A program made the translations under genes and the position numbers. The notes under the pieces were generated by a model that ran no database searches, was not told where the DNA came from, and was given only the letters and a program-made list of their open reading frames with translations. Below are positions 54,591 through 63,287 of a stretch of 64,000 nucleotides of DNA, piece after piece. Each line of letters starts with the position of its first letter. Position 1 is the stretch's first letter. Origin of the DNA: Sphingomonas naasensis (GTDB lineage: Bacteria > Pseudomonadota > Alphaproteobacteria > Sphingomonadales > Sphingomonadaceae). The stretch lies in contig NZ_SRXU01000001.1 of NCBI RefSeq assembly GCF_004792695.1, forward strand, positions 62,001 through 126,000, read 5' to 3'.

Positions 54591-54983
54591 TCAAAAAGGC
54601 ATCGGATGATTGGGGGAAAGCAGGTCGATCCGGCGCGTCGGGTCCGCGAGCGCGCTCTCCGGCGCGTGCTGCTCGCCCCATTGCTGGAGGCGGCAGTAGT
54701 GGCGGTAATCCGCCTCGCTGATCGGTTCGTCGGCACAGCCGGGCCAGACACGCGGCAGATCGACGTAGGAGCCGTTGACGTGGGCCTGCCAGCGCGGCGA
54801 CCGGTCCATTTCCTCGCCGGTCACCGGATCGAGGGGCGCACCATGCCAGACGCGGACGCCGACATAGACCCCGCCGCTGCGGAGCTTCGTGCGGTAGAAG
54901 CCCGCGACCGGCGTGTCCGGGTCGAAGCCCTCCGCCTGCACCGGTGCGCGGCGCTCGGAATAGATCAGGCCGGAGCGGGTCAC
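54591..54983 (-). CDS. Phage protein of unknown function, first gene of the left arm
   Basis: The 130-residue product has a beta-rich pattern (GFYRTKLRSGGVYVGVRVWH, VNGSYVDLPRVWPGC) and a helical tail with ADYRHYCRLQQWG. GTG 54983 follows a GGGGAGGGG Shine-Dalgarno sequence 3 bases upstream. It begins only 54 bases from the rightward helicase fragment, and no promoter or repressor gene fits there. Similar proteins recur in sphingomonad phages, but the role is unknown. Confidence 0.66.
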   Translation of the reverse strand: MTRSGLIYSERRAPVQAEGFDPDTPVAGFYRTKLRSGGVYVGVRVWHGAPLDPVTGEEMDRSPRWQAHVNGSYVDLPRVWPGCADEPISEADYRHYCRLQQWGEQHAPESALADPTRRIDLLSPNHPMPF

Positions 54984-55037
54984 TCGCCCCTCCCCTGCTC
55001 CACTGCGCTTGGTCTCGCGCGCAACGGCGAAGGCGTC

Positions 55038-55745
55038 ATGTTCGCCAGCCTTGAAATGCGCAGCGAGGAACTCGGAATGCGCATGGTCTCGGACCTTGCA
55101 TGTCGGGGTCGGGGACGGTGGATTCCGTTCCGGTCGATCGTCGAAGGGACGGTGACCGACGACGAGTTCGAGACCATGCGTGCTGCCGAGAAGGCCGTGT
55201 CGTCCTGGCCGCTCGAGATCGAGGATTTTGCTTCTGCGACACTGGCCAGACTGACGCTCGCCATTCGCCGGACCAAGCGCCGCATGGCCGCCAAGGGCCA
55301 GACCCTCAAGGCGGTGGTGGTCGATTATCTGCAGCTGCTCCACCCGGACGACCCGCGCATGTCGGCATACGAATCCGTGTCGCAGATCAGCAAGGGCCTG
55401 AAGGCGCTGGCGAAGGATCTGGAAGTGTGCGTGATCGCGCTCGCCCAGCTCAGCCGCGCGGTCGAGTCCCGCGAAGACAAGCGGCCGCAACTCTCCGACC
55501 TTCGCGACAGTGGCCAGATCGAGCAGGACGCCGATGCGGTGCTCTTCCTGTATCGCGAGGAGTATTATCTCCAGAAGGTCAAGCCCAAGCCCGGGCAGGA
55601 AGACGCGCACGACGCGGCGAAATCGGCCGCGGCGGGGCGCCTCACCCTAATCTGCGCCAAGCGCCGCAACGGCGCGACCGGCGATGCCTCGTGCCAATTC
55701 CTCGCGCCGTATCAGGCGGTCCGTTCCAGCGATTGGGGACGCTGA
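55038..55745 (+). CDS. DnaB-type helicase fragment lacking the P-loop
   Basis: The 235-residue product matches the C-terminal RecA core of replicative DnaB from just after Walker A: MFASLEMRSEELGMR, Walker B region (VVVDYLQLLHP), the ALAQLSRAVESREDKRPQLS motif with the glutamine switch, DLRDSGQIEQDADAVLFLYR and a late arginine region. DnaB homology (ALGLARNGEGV) goes on upstream to about 55000, then stops; the P-loop and N-terminal domain are gone. It is probably inactive as a motor. It is overlapped by the next gene (TGATG). Confidence 0.78.
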   Translation: MFASLEMRSEELGMRMVSDLACRGRGRWIPFRSIVEGTVTDDEFETMRAAEKAVSSWPLEIEDFASATLARLTLAIRRTKRRMAAKGQTLKAVVVDYLQLLHPDDPRMSAYESVSQISKGLKALAKDLEVCVIALAQLSRAVESREDKRPQLSDLRDSGQIEQDADAVLFLYREEYYLQKVKPKPGQEDAHDAAKSAAAGRLTLICAKRRNGATGDASCQFLAPYQAVRSSDWGR

Positions 55746-56488
55746 TGGGCGCCCAGCATTATCATAAGCGATATCACAGCGACGCTCTCGCCGGCTTCAT
55801 GTCGCTGACTCTGGAGGAGCGCGGCGCCTACCAGACCATCCTCGACCTGATCTATGATCGTGGCGGGCCTGTTCAGGATAACGAGCGCCTGCTTGCCGGC
55901 TATATGGGTTGCTCGGTCCGGAAGTGGCGCACGCTGCGCGACGACCTCATTGCAAAGGGCAAAATCCGCCTGACCGAAGCAGGCGAAATCACCAATTCCC
56001 GAGCCGAAAAAGAGATCGAAAATCAGCTGAAAACGAGCCGAAAACACGCTGAAAACGGATCGAGCGGCGGACGAACTCGCGCCGACAATACGAAAAATGC
56101 CAATGAAAACAACGAAAGCGAGCAAGCCGGGCTTAAGCCGGGCTCAAGCCATACCAGATACCAGATACCAGATAAGAGAGAAGTAGCGCGCGCGCGCCCG
56201 AGCGATCCACCATCCGAACTTGAGCAACGATGCCGCCAAATCGCCGAGATCATCAGCCTGACCAGGCCGATTGGTCCGGCAGACCGCGACCAGATGCGCA
56301 CCTGGATCGCCGACGGGCTGCATTTCGACTGGCACATCGTCGAGGGGGCAAAGCAGATCGCGGCCCGAGAGCAGGCTCGAGGCCGCACCGTGTCCGGTTT
56401 CCGATATCTCGACGGTGGAGTTCGGGATTACGCGGCGGAGTGGCAGCGCGAGAACCAACGGCTCCGCGCCGTGGGAAGCGAGCATTGA
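55745..56488 (+). CDS. DUF1376 phage replication protein
   Basis: The 247-residue protein begins with DUF1376 (about 1-90): HYHKRYHSDALAGFMSLTLE, ERGAYQTILDLIYDRGGPV and a winged-helix-like SVRKWRTLRDDLIAKGKI. A long charged, disordered linker with lower GC and many Asn residues follows (about 100-145), and then a conserved C-terminal helical part ending near residue 247. DUF1376 proteins are initiator-like partners of phage helicases. The ATG overlaps the helicase stop. Confidence 0.85.
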   Translation: MGAQHYHKRYHSDALAGFMSLTLEERGAYQTILDLIYDRGGPVQDNERLLAGYMGCSVRKWRTLRDDLIAKGKIRLTEAGEITNSRAEKEIENQLKTSRKHAENGSSGGRTRADNTKNANENNESEQAGLKPGSSHTRYQIPDKREVARARPSDPPSELEQRCRQIAEIISLTRPIGPADRDQMRTWIADGLHFDWHIVEGAKQIAAREQARGRTVSGFRYLDGGVRDYAAEWQRENQRLRAVGSEH

Positions 56489-56493
56489 TCGCC

Positions 56494-56925
56494 ATGGCCG
56501 ACGCGCCCCGCCTCTCCGCGCTGATGCAGCCCTACACGTCCCCCGAGGCGCTCGCCCGGCATGCCGCCGGCGATTGCTCCGGGGAGCGGCGCGCACAGGT
56601 CCTCGCGGTGTGCAAGCTGCTCTTCGCCGTCGCCGAGAACGACTTCGAGACGATCCGGCTGATCCGCAGCGAGGCGTTCGACGAGGAGACGCTGCGCCTG
56701 CGCCGCGCCGTCATCTGGGTCGCGAAGCTGCACACCAACGCCAGCCTTCCCGAGATCGGGCGGGCGATCAACCGCGATCATTCGGTGGTCCAGCGCAGCA
56801 TCGAGGAGACGAAAGTGATCTGGCTTGCGGACATGGAATTCCGCGCCTTGTGCGAAAGGATCCGCGGCAGGACCGGAGCGCCGGCGCCTGTCACGCGGCA
56901 CGACCAAGCGGAGATGGAGCTTTGA
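56494..56925 (+). CDS. Phage protein with a DnaA domain IV-like DNA-binding region
   Basis: The 143-residue protein has a C-terminal helix-turn-helix that resembles the DnaA signature: VAKLHTNASLPEIGRAINRD then HSVVQRSIEE. This is a DNA-binding domain without the AAA+ part. It may bind the phage origin or help control replication; that is inferred. It starts 6 bases after the DUF1376 gene, and the small terminase starts within its stop. Confidence 0.78.
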   Translation: MADAPRLSALMQPYTSPEALARHAAGDCSGERRAQVLAVCKLLFAVAENDFETIRLIRSEAFDEETLRLRRAVIWVAKLHTNASLPEIGRAINRDHSVVQRSIEETKVIWLADMEFRALCERIRGRTGAPAPVTRHDQAEMEL

Positions 56926-57419
56926 CGCCGAAGCAGGAAAGGTTCGTCGACGAATACCTGATCGACCTGAACGCCACGCAGGCCGCGATCCGCGCCGGGT
57001 ACAGCGAGCGCACCGCCGAGGACATCGGAAGGCAACTCCTCCGGAAAACTCCGGTGGCCCTCGCCATCTCCACCGCGCGGCGTGAACGGGCCGAGCGCAC
57101 AAGGATCGATGCCGACTGGCTGCTCGCGCGGCTCGCTGACGAGACCGGTGCCGACGCCGCCGAACTCTACGACGCGAAGGGCAATATCCGCCCGATCAGG
57201 GAATGGCCGCTCATCTGGCGGCAGGGGCTGGTTGCGGGGATCGAAACCACGACCGACGCCAAAGGGAAGGTGAAGGTCACGAAGTTGCGCCTGGTCGATC
57301 GCTCGCGTCGTCTCGAGTTGATCGGCCGCCACGTCGACGTGCAGGCGTTCAAGGACCGCGTCGAGGTTAACCTGAGCGTCGACCGGGCCGCCGAGCTCGA
57401 CGCGTTCCTCAAGGCCTGA
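56922..57419 (+). CDS. Terminase small subunit
   Basis: The 165-residue protein has the Terminase_2 signature: LTPKQERFVDEYLIDLNATQ, AAIRAGYSERTAEDIGRQLL, then the RIDADWLLARLADET helix pair. It recognises packaging sites. The start is a TTG at 56922 overlapping the previous stop (TTGA), fixed by the family N-terminus. The large subunit starts one base after its stop. Confidence 0.9.
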   Translation: MTPKQERFVDEYLIDLNATQAAIRAGYSERTAEDIGRQLLRKTPVALAISTARRERAERTRIDADWLLARLADETGADAAELYDAKGNIRPIREWPLIWRQGLVAGIETTTDAKGKVKVTKLRLVDRSRRLELIGRHVDVQAFKDRVEVNLSVDRAAELDAFLKA

Positions 57420-57420
57420 G

Positions 57421-58938
57421 ATGCTGCCCGAGCAGGAACTGGCGCTGGTGCGCAAGATCGCGACCTTTCGGCATGACCCGCTGGGCTATGCGCAGCGTGT
57501 ATTCCCGTGGGGTCGGGACGGCACGTCGCTGGTCAATTCCATCGGCCCGAGAACGTGGCAGGCCGAGACGCTGCAGGAGATCGGCGAGCATCTGCAAAAC
57601 CCGGCGACACGGTTCCAGCCGCTTCGCATCGCGCGAGCCTCGGGCCACGGCATCGGTAAATCCGGCCTCGTGTCGATTATCACGAAATGGGGGCTCGATA
57701 CCTGCGCCGACACGCGCGTCGTCACGACTGCCAACACCGAGACCCAGCTGCGCAACAAGACGTGGCCCGAGGTGACGAAATGGAACGATCTCGCCATCAC
57801 GCGGGACTGGTTCAGGCCGACGGCGACAGCGCTGATCAGCACCCAACCGGGGCATGACCGTGCGTGGCGCGCCGATGCCGTCACGTGGTCGGCGAACAAC
57901 ACCGAGGCGTTCGCGGGCCTGCACAATCTCCACCGCAGGATCATCCTGATTTTCGACGAGGCCAGCGGCATCGACGACATGGTCTGGGAGGTTGCCCAAG
58001 GCGCGCTCACCGACGAGGACACCGAGATCATCTGGCTCGCGTTCGGCAACCCCACCAAGAACACCGGCGCGTTCCGCGGCGCGTTCGGCAAGCATCGGCA
58101 TATCTGGTCGACCAAGCAGATCGACAGCCGCACCGTTGAAGGCACCAACAAGGCCTATCTGGACGAGCTCGTCAGCACCTATGGCGAGAACAGCGACATC
58201 GTGAAGGTCCGCGTCCGCGGCATGTTCCCGAGCGCCTCGTCGATGCAGTTCATCGGCACCGATCTCGCGCAGGAGGCCCGAACCCGCCCTGTCCCGCCCG
58301 GGCTGGTGAGCGATCCGATCATCTTCGGTGTCGACTGCGCGCGCTTCGGCGATGACAGTTCCGTGCTCGCGATCCGCCGCGGCCGTGACGCGCGCACCAT
58401 CCCATGGAAGCGCTGGCACCACATGGACAGCATGACCGTCGCCGGCGACATCGTCCTCGAAGCCGAGAGGTGGAAGCCCGACGTGATCTTCGTCGACGTC
58501 GGCAATATCGGTGGGGCCGTCGTCGATCGCCTGCGCCAGCTGCTCAAGGGCCGCATACCAGTGATCGAGGTTAACTTCGGTGGCCCCGGCGGCACGGTCG
58601 AGTGGGAGAACGGTGTCCACGTCAAGACGGCCAACAAGCGCTCGGAGATGGCGGTGAGCGTCCGTGCCTGGCTGAAGCGCGGCGGCTGCATCCCCGACGA
58701 GCAGGAGATCGAGGACGATCTGACCGGCCCGGAATACAGCTACAGCGATGGCGAGACATCGATCTTGCTCGAGAAAAAGGCCCACATGAAGGCGCGCGGC
58801 CTGCCTTCGCCCGACAACCTCGACGCGCTCGGCCTGACCTTCGCCGCCCCCGTTGCGCCGCGTGTGATCGCGGCGCGCGACCCGGCGAGCTATATCGACA
58901 CGCACACCCACTATGACCGGTTCGCGGAGATCCAGTAA
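57421..58938 (+). CDS. Terminase large subunit
   Basis: The 505-residue packaging motor has an ATPase domain with Walker A SGHGIGKS (74-81) and Walker B LIFDE with D179-E180. The nuclease domain has acidic residues in FGVDCARFGDD, IFVDVGN and the later NKRSEMAVS. It packages DNA into proheads by headful or cos cutting; the class cannot be told. It is fused to the next gene by a one-base overlap (TAATG). Confidence 0.94.
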   Translation: MLPEQELALVRKIATFRHDPLGYAQRVFPWGRDGTSLVNSIGPRTWQAETLQEIGEHLQNPATRFQPLRIARASGHGIGKSGLVSIITKWGLDTCADTRVVTTANTETQLRNKTWPEVTKWNDLAITRDWFRPTATALISTQPGHDRAWRADAVTWSANNTEAFAGLHNLHRRIILIFDEASGIDDMVWEVAQGALTDEDTEIIWLAFGNPTKNTGAFRGAFGKHRHIWSTKQIDSRTVEGTNKAYLDELVSTYGENSDIVKVRVRGMFPSASSMQFIGTDLAQEARTRPVPPGLVSDPIIFGVDCARFGDDSSVLAIRRGRDARTIPWKRWHHMDSMTVAGDIVLEAERWKPDVIFVDVGNIGGAVVDRLRQLLKGRIPVIEVNFGGPGGTVEWENGVHVKTANKRSEMAVSVRAWLKRGGCIPDEQEIEDDLTGPEYSYSDGETSILLEKKAHMKARGLPSPDNLDALGLTFAAPVAPRVIAARDPASYIDTHTHYDRFAEIQ

Positions 58939-59165
58939 TGCCCCGCCTCACCAACATCCGCGAGACGATCGACGCTGGCGAGCCCGTTGTGTGCGCCGAC
59001 TTTCGCATCCCGGACGGCCGCGAGGGCTGCGTCTGCGTCCCGATCGCGGAGTATCAGGCGCACGGCGAGGTCGTGCTGCAGCAACTCGCCGATGCTTGCA
59101 CCGCGCAGGCCCGCGGTCACCGCTACCAGCCGCCGGACCGGGACCGCTACGCCGAGTTCCGATGA
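58938..59165 (+). CDS. Small phage protein of unknown function
   Basis: The 75-residue product (RLTNIRETIDAGEPVVCADF, then REGCVCVPIAEYQA) has three cysteines in the middle and a helical part after that. No family is known. The ATG overlaps the terminase stop (TAATG). Confidence 0.65.
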   Translation: MPRLTNIRETIDAGEPVVCADFRIPDGREGCVCVPIAEYQAHGEVVLQQLADACTAQARGHRYQPPDRDRYAEFR

Positions 59166-59211
59166 CCCTGTGCACCGCGCCGCCTGATCCCGCGCGCGCG
59201 CCTTAAGCCCG

Positions 59212-59230
59212 CACCTGCAAACAGCAGGTG
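59212..59230 (+). promoter_or_regulatory. Hairpin covering the ribosome site of the 59237 gene
   Basis: CACCTGC at 59212-59218 and GCAGGTG at 59224-59230 pair over an AAACA loop. The AGG that would act as Shine-Dalgarno for ATG 59237 is inside the right arm, so the stem could hide it until translation or RNA binding opens it. Confidence 0.45.
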
Positions 59231-59236
59231 ATCCGC

Positions 59237-59422
59237 ATGTGCCTCGGCGCTCCAAAGATGCCAGACCCCGCCCCGATCCCGGAGCGGCAGGCGGCGAAAC
59301 AGCCCTCGACTGACCCGACGCTGCGCATGGTGGACAAGGACCGCCGGCGCCGTGGCTATGCCGCTGCGATGTTCGCGCCGAACGCCGGCGCTGCCACCAC
59401 GACGAACGTCACGGGCGTCTGA
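59237..59422 (+). CDS. Small phage protein before the portal gene
   Basis: The 61-residue protein begins MCLGAPKMPDPAPIPERQ, a Pro-rich opening common in small podophage proteins encoded just before the portal. The tail is basic with a Gly/Ala/Thr end (ATTTNVTGV). GTG 59228 is in frame upstream. The portal gene starts at the next base after its stop. Confidence 0.68.
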   Translation: MCLGAPKMPDPAPIPERQAAKQPSTDPTLRMVDKDRRRRGYAAAMFAPNAGAATTTNVTGV

Positions 59423-61170
59423 GTGGCGACAGCCGGCACCCTGACCCTGCGGCGCACCGACGACGACAAGCTGCGCGAGCATAGTGAGCGGCGGTACAAG
59501 TCGATGATGCCGGCGAGCGATCTCGCTGCCGAATGGTACGAGATCGCCGGGCTCTGCATGCCACAACGCTCGCGCCAGCTGGTCGAGCTGCATAAGCAGA
59601 AACAGCGCAACGCCACCGCCAACACGCGGCTTCACGACGGCCACGCAATCCGCTCGTTCGATATCCTCGCCAACGGCATGCTCTCGGGACTGTCCTCCCG
59701 GTCGCGGCCGTGGCGCAAGTCGAAGCTCGAGGACGAGGACCTGATGGAATACCATCCGGTGCAGGTCTGGCTAGATGCCTACGACCAGCTCGTCAATTCG
59801 GCGCTCGGCTCGTCGAACTTCTACGAGGCCATGCTCTCCTGCTATCGCGAGATGAGCGGCTTCGGCACCGGCGCGGTGGTGATCCAGCAACACGACGCAG
59901 CATCGCCAAAGTTCGTTTGCCACCCGCTGACCGTCGGTGAATACGGCATCGCCGTCGGCCGCGACCTGCGCCCCGACTCCCTGTGCCGGAGCTTCAGCTT
60001 CGACACTCGCCAGATCGTCGAGAACTATGTCGCCGATCGCTTCGACAGCGCGGTGCTGCACTGGGAGCGCGTGCCGTTCCGCGTCAAGGAGGCATGGGAC
60101 AAGGGCAATTACGATCATCGCTTCGTCGTCCGGCACTTGATCGAGCCGAACCCGGCCTATGTGCCGGGGAAGCTCGGCAAGGTCGGCATGCCGTTTCGAT
60201 CGATCAAATGGCTCGAATCCGAGGAGGACAAGAAGAAGTTCCTCTGCATCGAGGGCTATCGCGATCAGCCGTTCATGGCGCCGCGCTGGGAGACGATCGC
60301 AGGCGAGATATGGGGTACGGGCCGCGGCAAGGTCGCCCTTCCCGACCTCCGCGCGCTCCAGCTCTCGGGCAAGCGCAGCGGCGAGGCCGAGGACATGCTG
60401 GTCAAGCCGCCGACCTGGGGGCCTCCCGCGATCGATCGCGTCGGCATGCTGCCCGGCAACCACACCACCGTCGCAGCCGCCGACATGAGCGTGGGCATCA
60501 AACCGGTCTACGAGATCGGCTATCAAGCGGTGAGCGCGGTCGAGGCCAAGCTTTTGCGCCGCCAGCAGGCCGTCGACCGCATGGCCTATGTCGACCTGTT
60601 CATGGCGATCACCACCATGGAAGGGGTCCAGCCGCGCAACATCGAGGAGCTTGCGCGGAGGCACGAGGAGCAATTGACCCAGCTTGGCCCGGTGACCGAC
60701 CGCGCCAACGGCGAACTGCTCGAGGTCGCGAACGATCGGGTCGGCGGCATCCTCGCGGCGCGCGGCGACTTGCTCAACCTCCTGCCCGAGCCGCCCGAGG
60801 AGTTGCAGGGGCAGAGATCAAGACCGACTTCGTGTCGGTACTGACGCAGGCCCAGCGCATGCTCGGCATCGGCCAGACCGAGCGCGCGGTGTCGTTCGTC
60901 GGCAATCTCGCAGCGTCGTTCCCCGAGGCGGCGGACAACCTCGATACCGACGCGATCGTCAAGGACTATTGGGATCGCAGCGGCGCACCCGCGACCGGTC
61001 TGCGCGACCCCAAGGTCCGGGACGCGATCCGCCAGTCCCGTGCGCAGCAGCAACAGGCCGAGCAGATGGCGGCGATGATGCCGGCCGCGAAAGACGGGGC
61101 CGATGCGGCGCGCCTGCTGTCCGAGGCGGACACCGGCTCGGGCTCGCTGCTCGAAAGGCTCGTCGGATGA
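59423..61170 (+). CDS. Head-to-tail connector (portal) protein interrupted by a -1 frameshift
   Basis: The first frame (GTG 59423 to 60844) gives 473 residues of a T7-gp8/BPP-1-type connector: LREHSERRYKSMMPASDLAA, FDILANGMLSGLSSRSRPW, YREMSGFGTGAVVIQ and VGIKPVYEIGYQAVSAVE. At GGGG 60808-60811 the conserved text PEELQG should go on as AEIKTDFVSVLTQAQRML, which lies in the -1 frame up to 61170. One missing G would explain it; so would ribosome slippage on GGGG. The restored chain would be about 582 residues. The family forms a ring at the DNA vertex. Confidence 0.85.
60808..60811 (+). other. Frameshift site in the portal gene
   Basis: Frame zero reads CAG GGG CAG; the downstream frame needs GGG then GCA. 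A P-site tRNA-Gly on 60809-60811 could slip back one base onto GGG at 60808-60810 with full pairing. No classic X XXY YYZ heptamer is present, so mutation or sequencing error is at least as likely. Confidence 0.6.
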
Positions 61171-61466
61171 GCCGTGCCTCTCAACACGAACTCGACATGC
61201 GGGTGCTGATGGCATCTGCGCCGTTTCGCAGATTTCTGTTGCGCCTCGCCAATGCTGCAGGTATTTGGATACCAACTGCCGGAGCCGAACAAACCCTTCT
61301 CTCTCGTGAAGGGCGCAGGTCTCTGGGGTTGGACATCCTTCGCGAAGCGGCAGCCGGTCTGCCGCGTGGCGCCACGATCGAGCACGTGCTCGTCGCCATT
61401 CTCAGCGAAGCCACCCCCAAGGAGACCCCCGATGCAGATCCCCAGGACGAATCCGTTGAACGCTGA
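61167..61466 (+). CDS. Small phage structural-region protein, possibly Bbp19-like
   Basis: The 99-residue protein is helical (ELDMRVLMASAPFRRFLLRL, then LDILREAAAGLPRGATIEHV). Small proteins of this size follow the connector in BPP-1-like phages (Bbp19 family) and this one fits in place; sequence support is weak. ATG 61167 overlaps the end of the portal's second frame. Its 3' end runs 35 bases into the scaffold gene. Confidence 0.66.
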   Translation: MSRASQHELDMRVLMASAPFRRFLLRLANAAGIWIPTAGAEQTLLSREGRRSLGLDILREAAAGLPRGATIEHVLVAILSEATPKETPDADPQDESVER

Positions 61467-62223
61467 CCGCCTGCGCATGACGCCGCTTGAGCGCGCCATG
61501 GGCCGCTTCATGCGTTCGCCCGAAGGTCACGACGCCGGCGCCGGCAATGCTGCGGGCGACGCCGATGCCACCGACAGCGCGGCGGAGGGCAAGACCGATG
61601 GCAACGCGGTGGGCGCAGGGGATGACGACGCTTCCGTTCTCGGCGGCGCTGGCGAGGGCGGTGAAGGGGAAAAAGGCGAGGCGGACAAGGGCGAAGGCGG
61701 AGAGAGCAGCGATAAAGGCGCTGATCCGGGACCGCCTGAGAAATATGAGCTGACCGCGCCCGAGGGCTTCACGCTCGACGCGGAGAGCCTTGCCGAGGCC
61801 GAGCCGATCTTCCGCGAGCTCAACCTCTCCAACGATCAGGCGCAAAAGCTGATGCCGGCCGCGGCGAAGTTCGCCGAGCGGATTGTCGCCCAGCAGCAGG
61901 TCGGCCTGCAGCAGCAGGCAGCAAACCAGCGTCGCGAATGGGCCGACGCGTTCGCTGCGGATCGCGATATCGGCGGTGCGAACAAGGACGCGACGGTCGC
62001 GGCCGCGGCGCGCGCATTCGACCACTACGGGCTCAAGAAGGGCGAGGGCCTCCGCCTGTTTCTCGACGAGTCCGGCCTCGGCAACCATCCCGATTTGATC
62101 CGCTTCGTCGCCGGCGTGGGCCGCGATCTGGCGGAAGGAAGCTTCGAACGCGGCGACGTGGCTGTCGTCCCGAAGGCCCCCGAGCAGAAGCTCTACGGGC
62201 AAGAATTTCAGCCGAAGACGTAA
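61432..62223 (+). CDS. Putative scaffold (capsid assembly) protein
   Basis: The 263-residue protein has an acidic Gly/Ala-rich disordered first half (GAGEGGEGEKGEADKGEGGE within about 70-105). A helical second half follows with ANQRREWADAFAADRDIGG, ARAFDHYGLKKGEGLRLFLD and GQEFQPKT. This form and the place just before the major capsid gene match scaffold proteins of T7-like and BPP-1-like phages. AAGGAG lies 8 bases before ATG 61432. Confidence 0.82.
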   Translation: MQIPRTNPLNADRLRMTPLERAMGRFMRSPEGHDAGAGNAAGDADATDSAAEGKTDGNAVGAGDDDASVLGGAGEGGEGEKGEADKGEGGESSDKGADPGPPEKYELTAPEGFTLDAESLAEAEPIFRELNLSNDQAQKLMPAAAKFAERIVAQQQVGLQQQAANQRREWADAFAADRDIGGANKDATVAAAARAFDHYGLKKGEGLRLFLDESGLGNHPDLIRFVAGVGRDLAEGSFERGDVAVVPKAPEQKLYGQEFQPKT

Positions 62224-62238
62224 CGAAGGGAGCAGCAA

Positions 62239-63273
62239 ATGGCAGCACGCAATGGAGCCCTCGCCACGCTGATCGACGTCACCGCCACCTATGGCGAGGC
62301 GGGCGAGGCGCAGGGCACGGTCGCGGAGATCCTCACCAAGGATAACCCGATCCTCGATGATATCAGCTGGAAGGAAGGCAACCTTCTGACCGGCGACCGC
62401 ACGTGGGTTCGCACCGGTAAGCCGGGCGTTGCATGGCGTCGGTACAACCAGGGCGTGCCGCGTTCGAAGGGCACCGTCGGCTCGTTCGACGAGGCCGCGG
62501 CGCAGCTGGCGGCGACGTCGCAGATGGACCGCAGCCTCGCGATCCTCGGCGGTAACCCTGCCAAGGCCCGCATGAACTTCGCCAAGCCGTTCTTCGATGC
62601 GATGAACGAGGAGTTCGCCGAAACGCTGTTCTACGGCAATTCCTTCTATGAATCGAAGGAGTTCACCGGACTCGCGCCGCGCTACAACAGCCTGAGCGGC
62701 CCGACGCAGGACTATATCCTCGACGCCGGCGGCTCGGGCACCGACAACCGCTCGGGCTGGCTGATCAATTGGGATCCGGAGACGATCACCGGAATCTATC
62801 CCAAGGGCAGCAAGGCCGGCCTGCTCCACATGGATGCGACGACCAACCTGCGCGAAGGCCCGGACGGCTACCCGATTGGCGATCTGGTCGCCGACGAGAA
62901 CGGCAACAACTATCTCGCCTTCTCGGACTATTTCCAGTGGGACAGCGGGCTCTCCGTGAAGGATCACCGTCACGCGGTCCGCGCGGCGAACATCGACTTC
63001 TCGGATCTCAAGGCGAACCGCTCGACAGGCGCCGACCTCGAGATGCTGATGGTCCAAATGGTCGAGCGCATTCAGGCGATCGGCCCGAACGCGGCCTTCT
63101 ACTTCCCGCGCACCATCACGGCCATGCTTCGCCAGCAAGCGCTCAGCGATGCCCGCACCGGCCGCTCAATGCTCGGCTTCGACACGATCGGGGGCCGCAA
63201 GGTCACCACGTTCGACGGCATCCCCATCCGCGCAGTCGACGCCCTGAACGTCGACGAAGCCCGCGTCGTCTAA
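62239..63273 (+). CDS. Major capsid protein (BPP-1/Bbp17-like)
   Basis: The 344-residue protein begins MAARNGALATLIDVTATYGE and contains ILTKDNPILDDISWKEGN, GGNPAKARMNFAKPF and FYFPRTITAMLR, a pattern typical of podoviral capsid proteins annotated as Bbp17-like major capsid. It should have the HK97 fold. AAGGGAG precedes the ATG. Expression should be high, and the cement-protein gene follows after 14 bases. Confidence 0.9.
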   Translation: MAARNGALATLIDVTATYGEAGEAQGTVAEILTKDNPILDDISWKEGNLLTGDRTWVRTGKPGVAWRRYNQGVPRSKGTVGSFDEAAAQLAATSQMDRSLAILGGNPAKARMNFAKPFFDAMNEEFAETLFYGNSFYESKEFTGLAPRYNSLSGPTQDYILDAGGSGTDNRSGWLINWDPETITGIYPKGSKAGLLHMDATTNLREGPDGYPIGDLVADENGNNYLAFSDYFQWDSGLSVKDHRHAVRAANIDFSDLKANRSTGADLEMLMVQMVERIQAIGPNAAFYFPRTITAMLRQQALSDARTGRSMLGFDTIGGRKVTTFDGIPIRAVDALNVDEARVV

Positions 63274-63287
63274 GGGAGACAGGAACG

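Noticed and set aside
60844..61170. A separate gene for the portal's second frame
   Set aside because: No start codon with a ribosome site lies near 60811, and the text continues the connector family directly, so it is treated as the portal's tail.
61402..63138. Long open frame on the minus strand opposite the scaffold and capsid genes
   Set aside because: It is rich in Arg, Ala and Val with no domains and lies opposite well-supported phage genes. High GC content leaves few stops in antisense frames.
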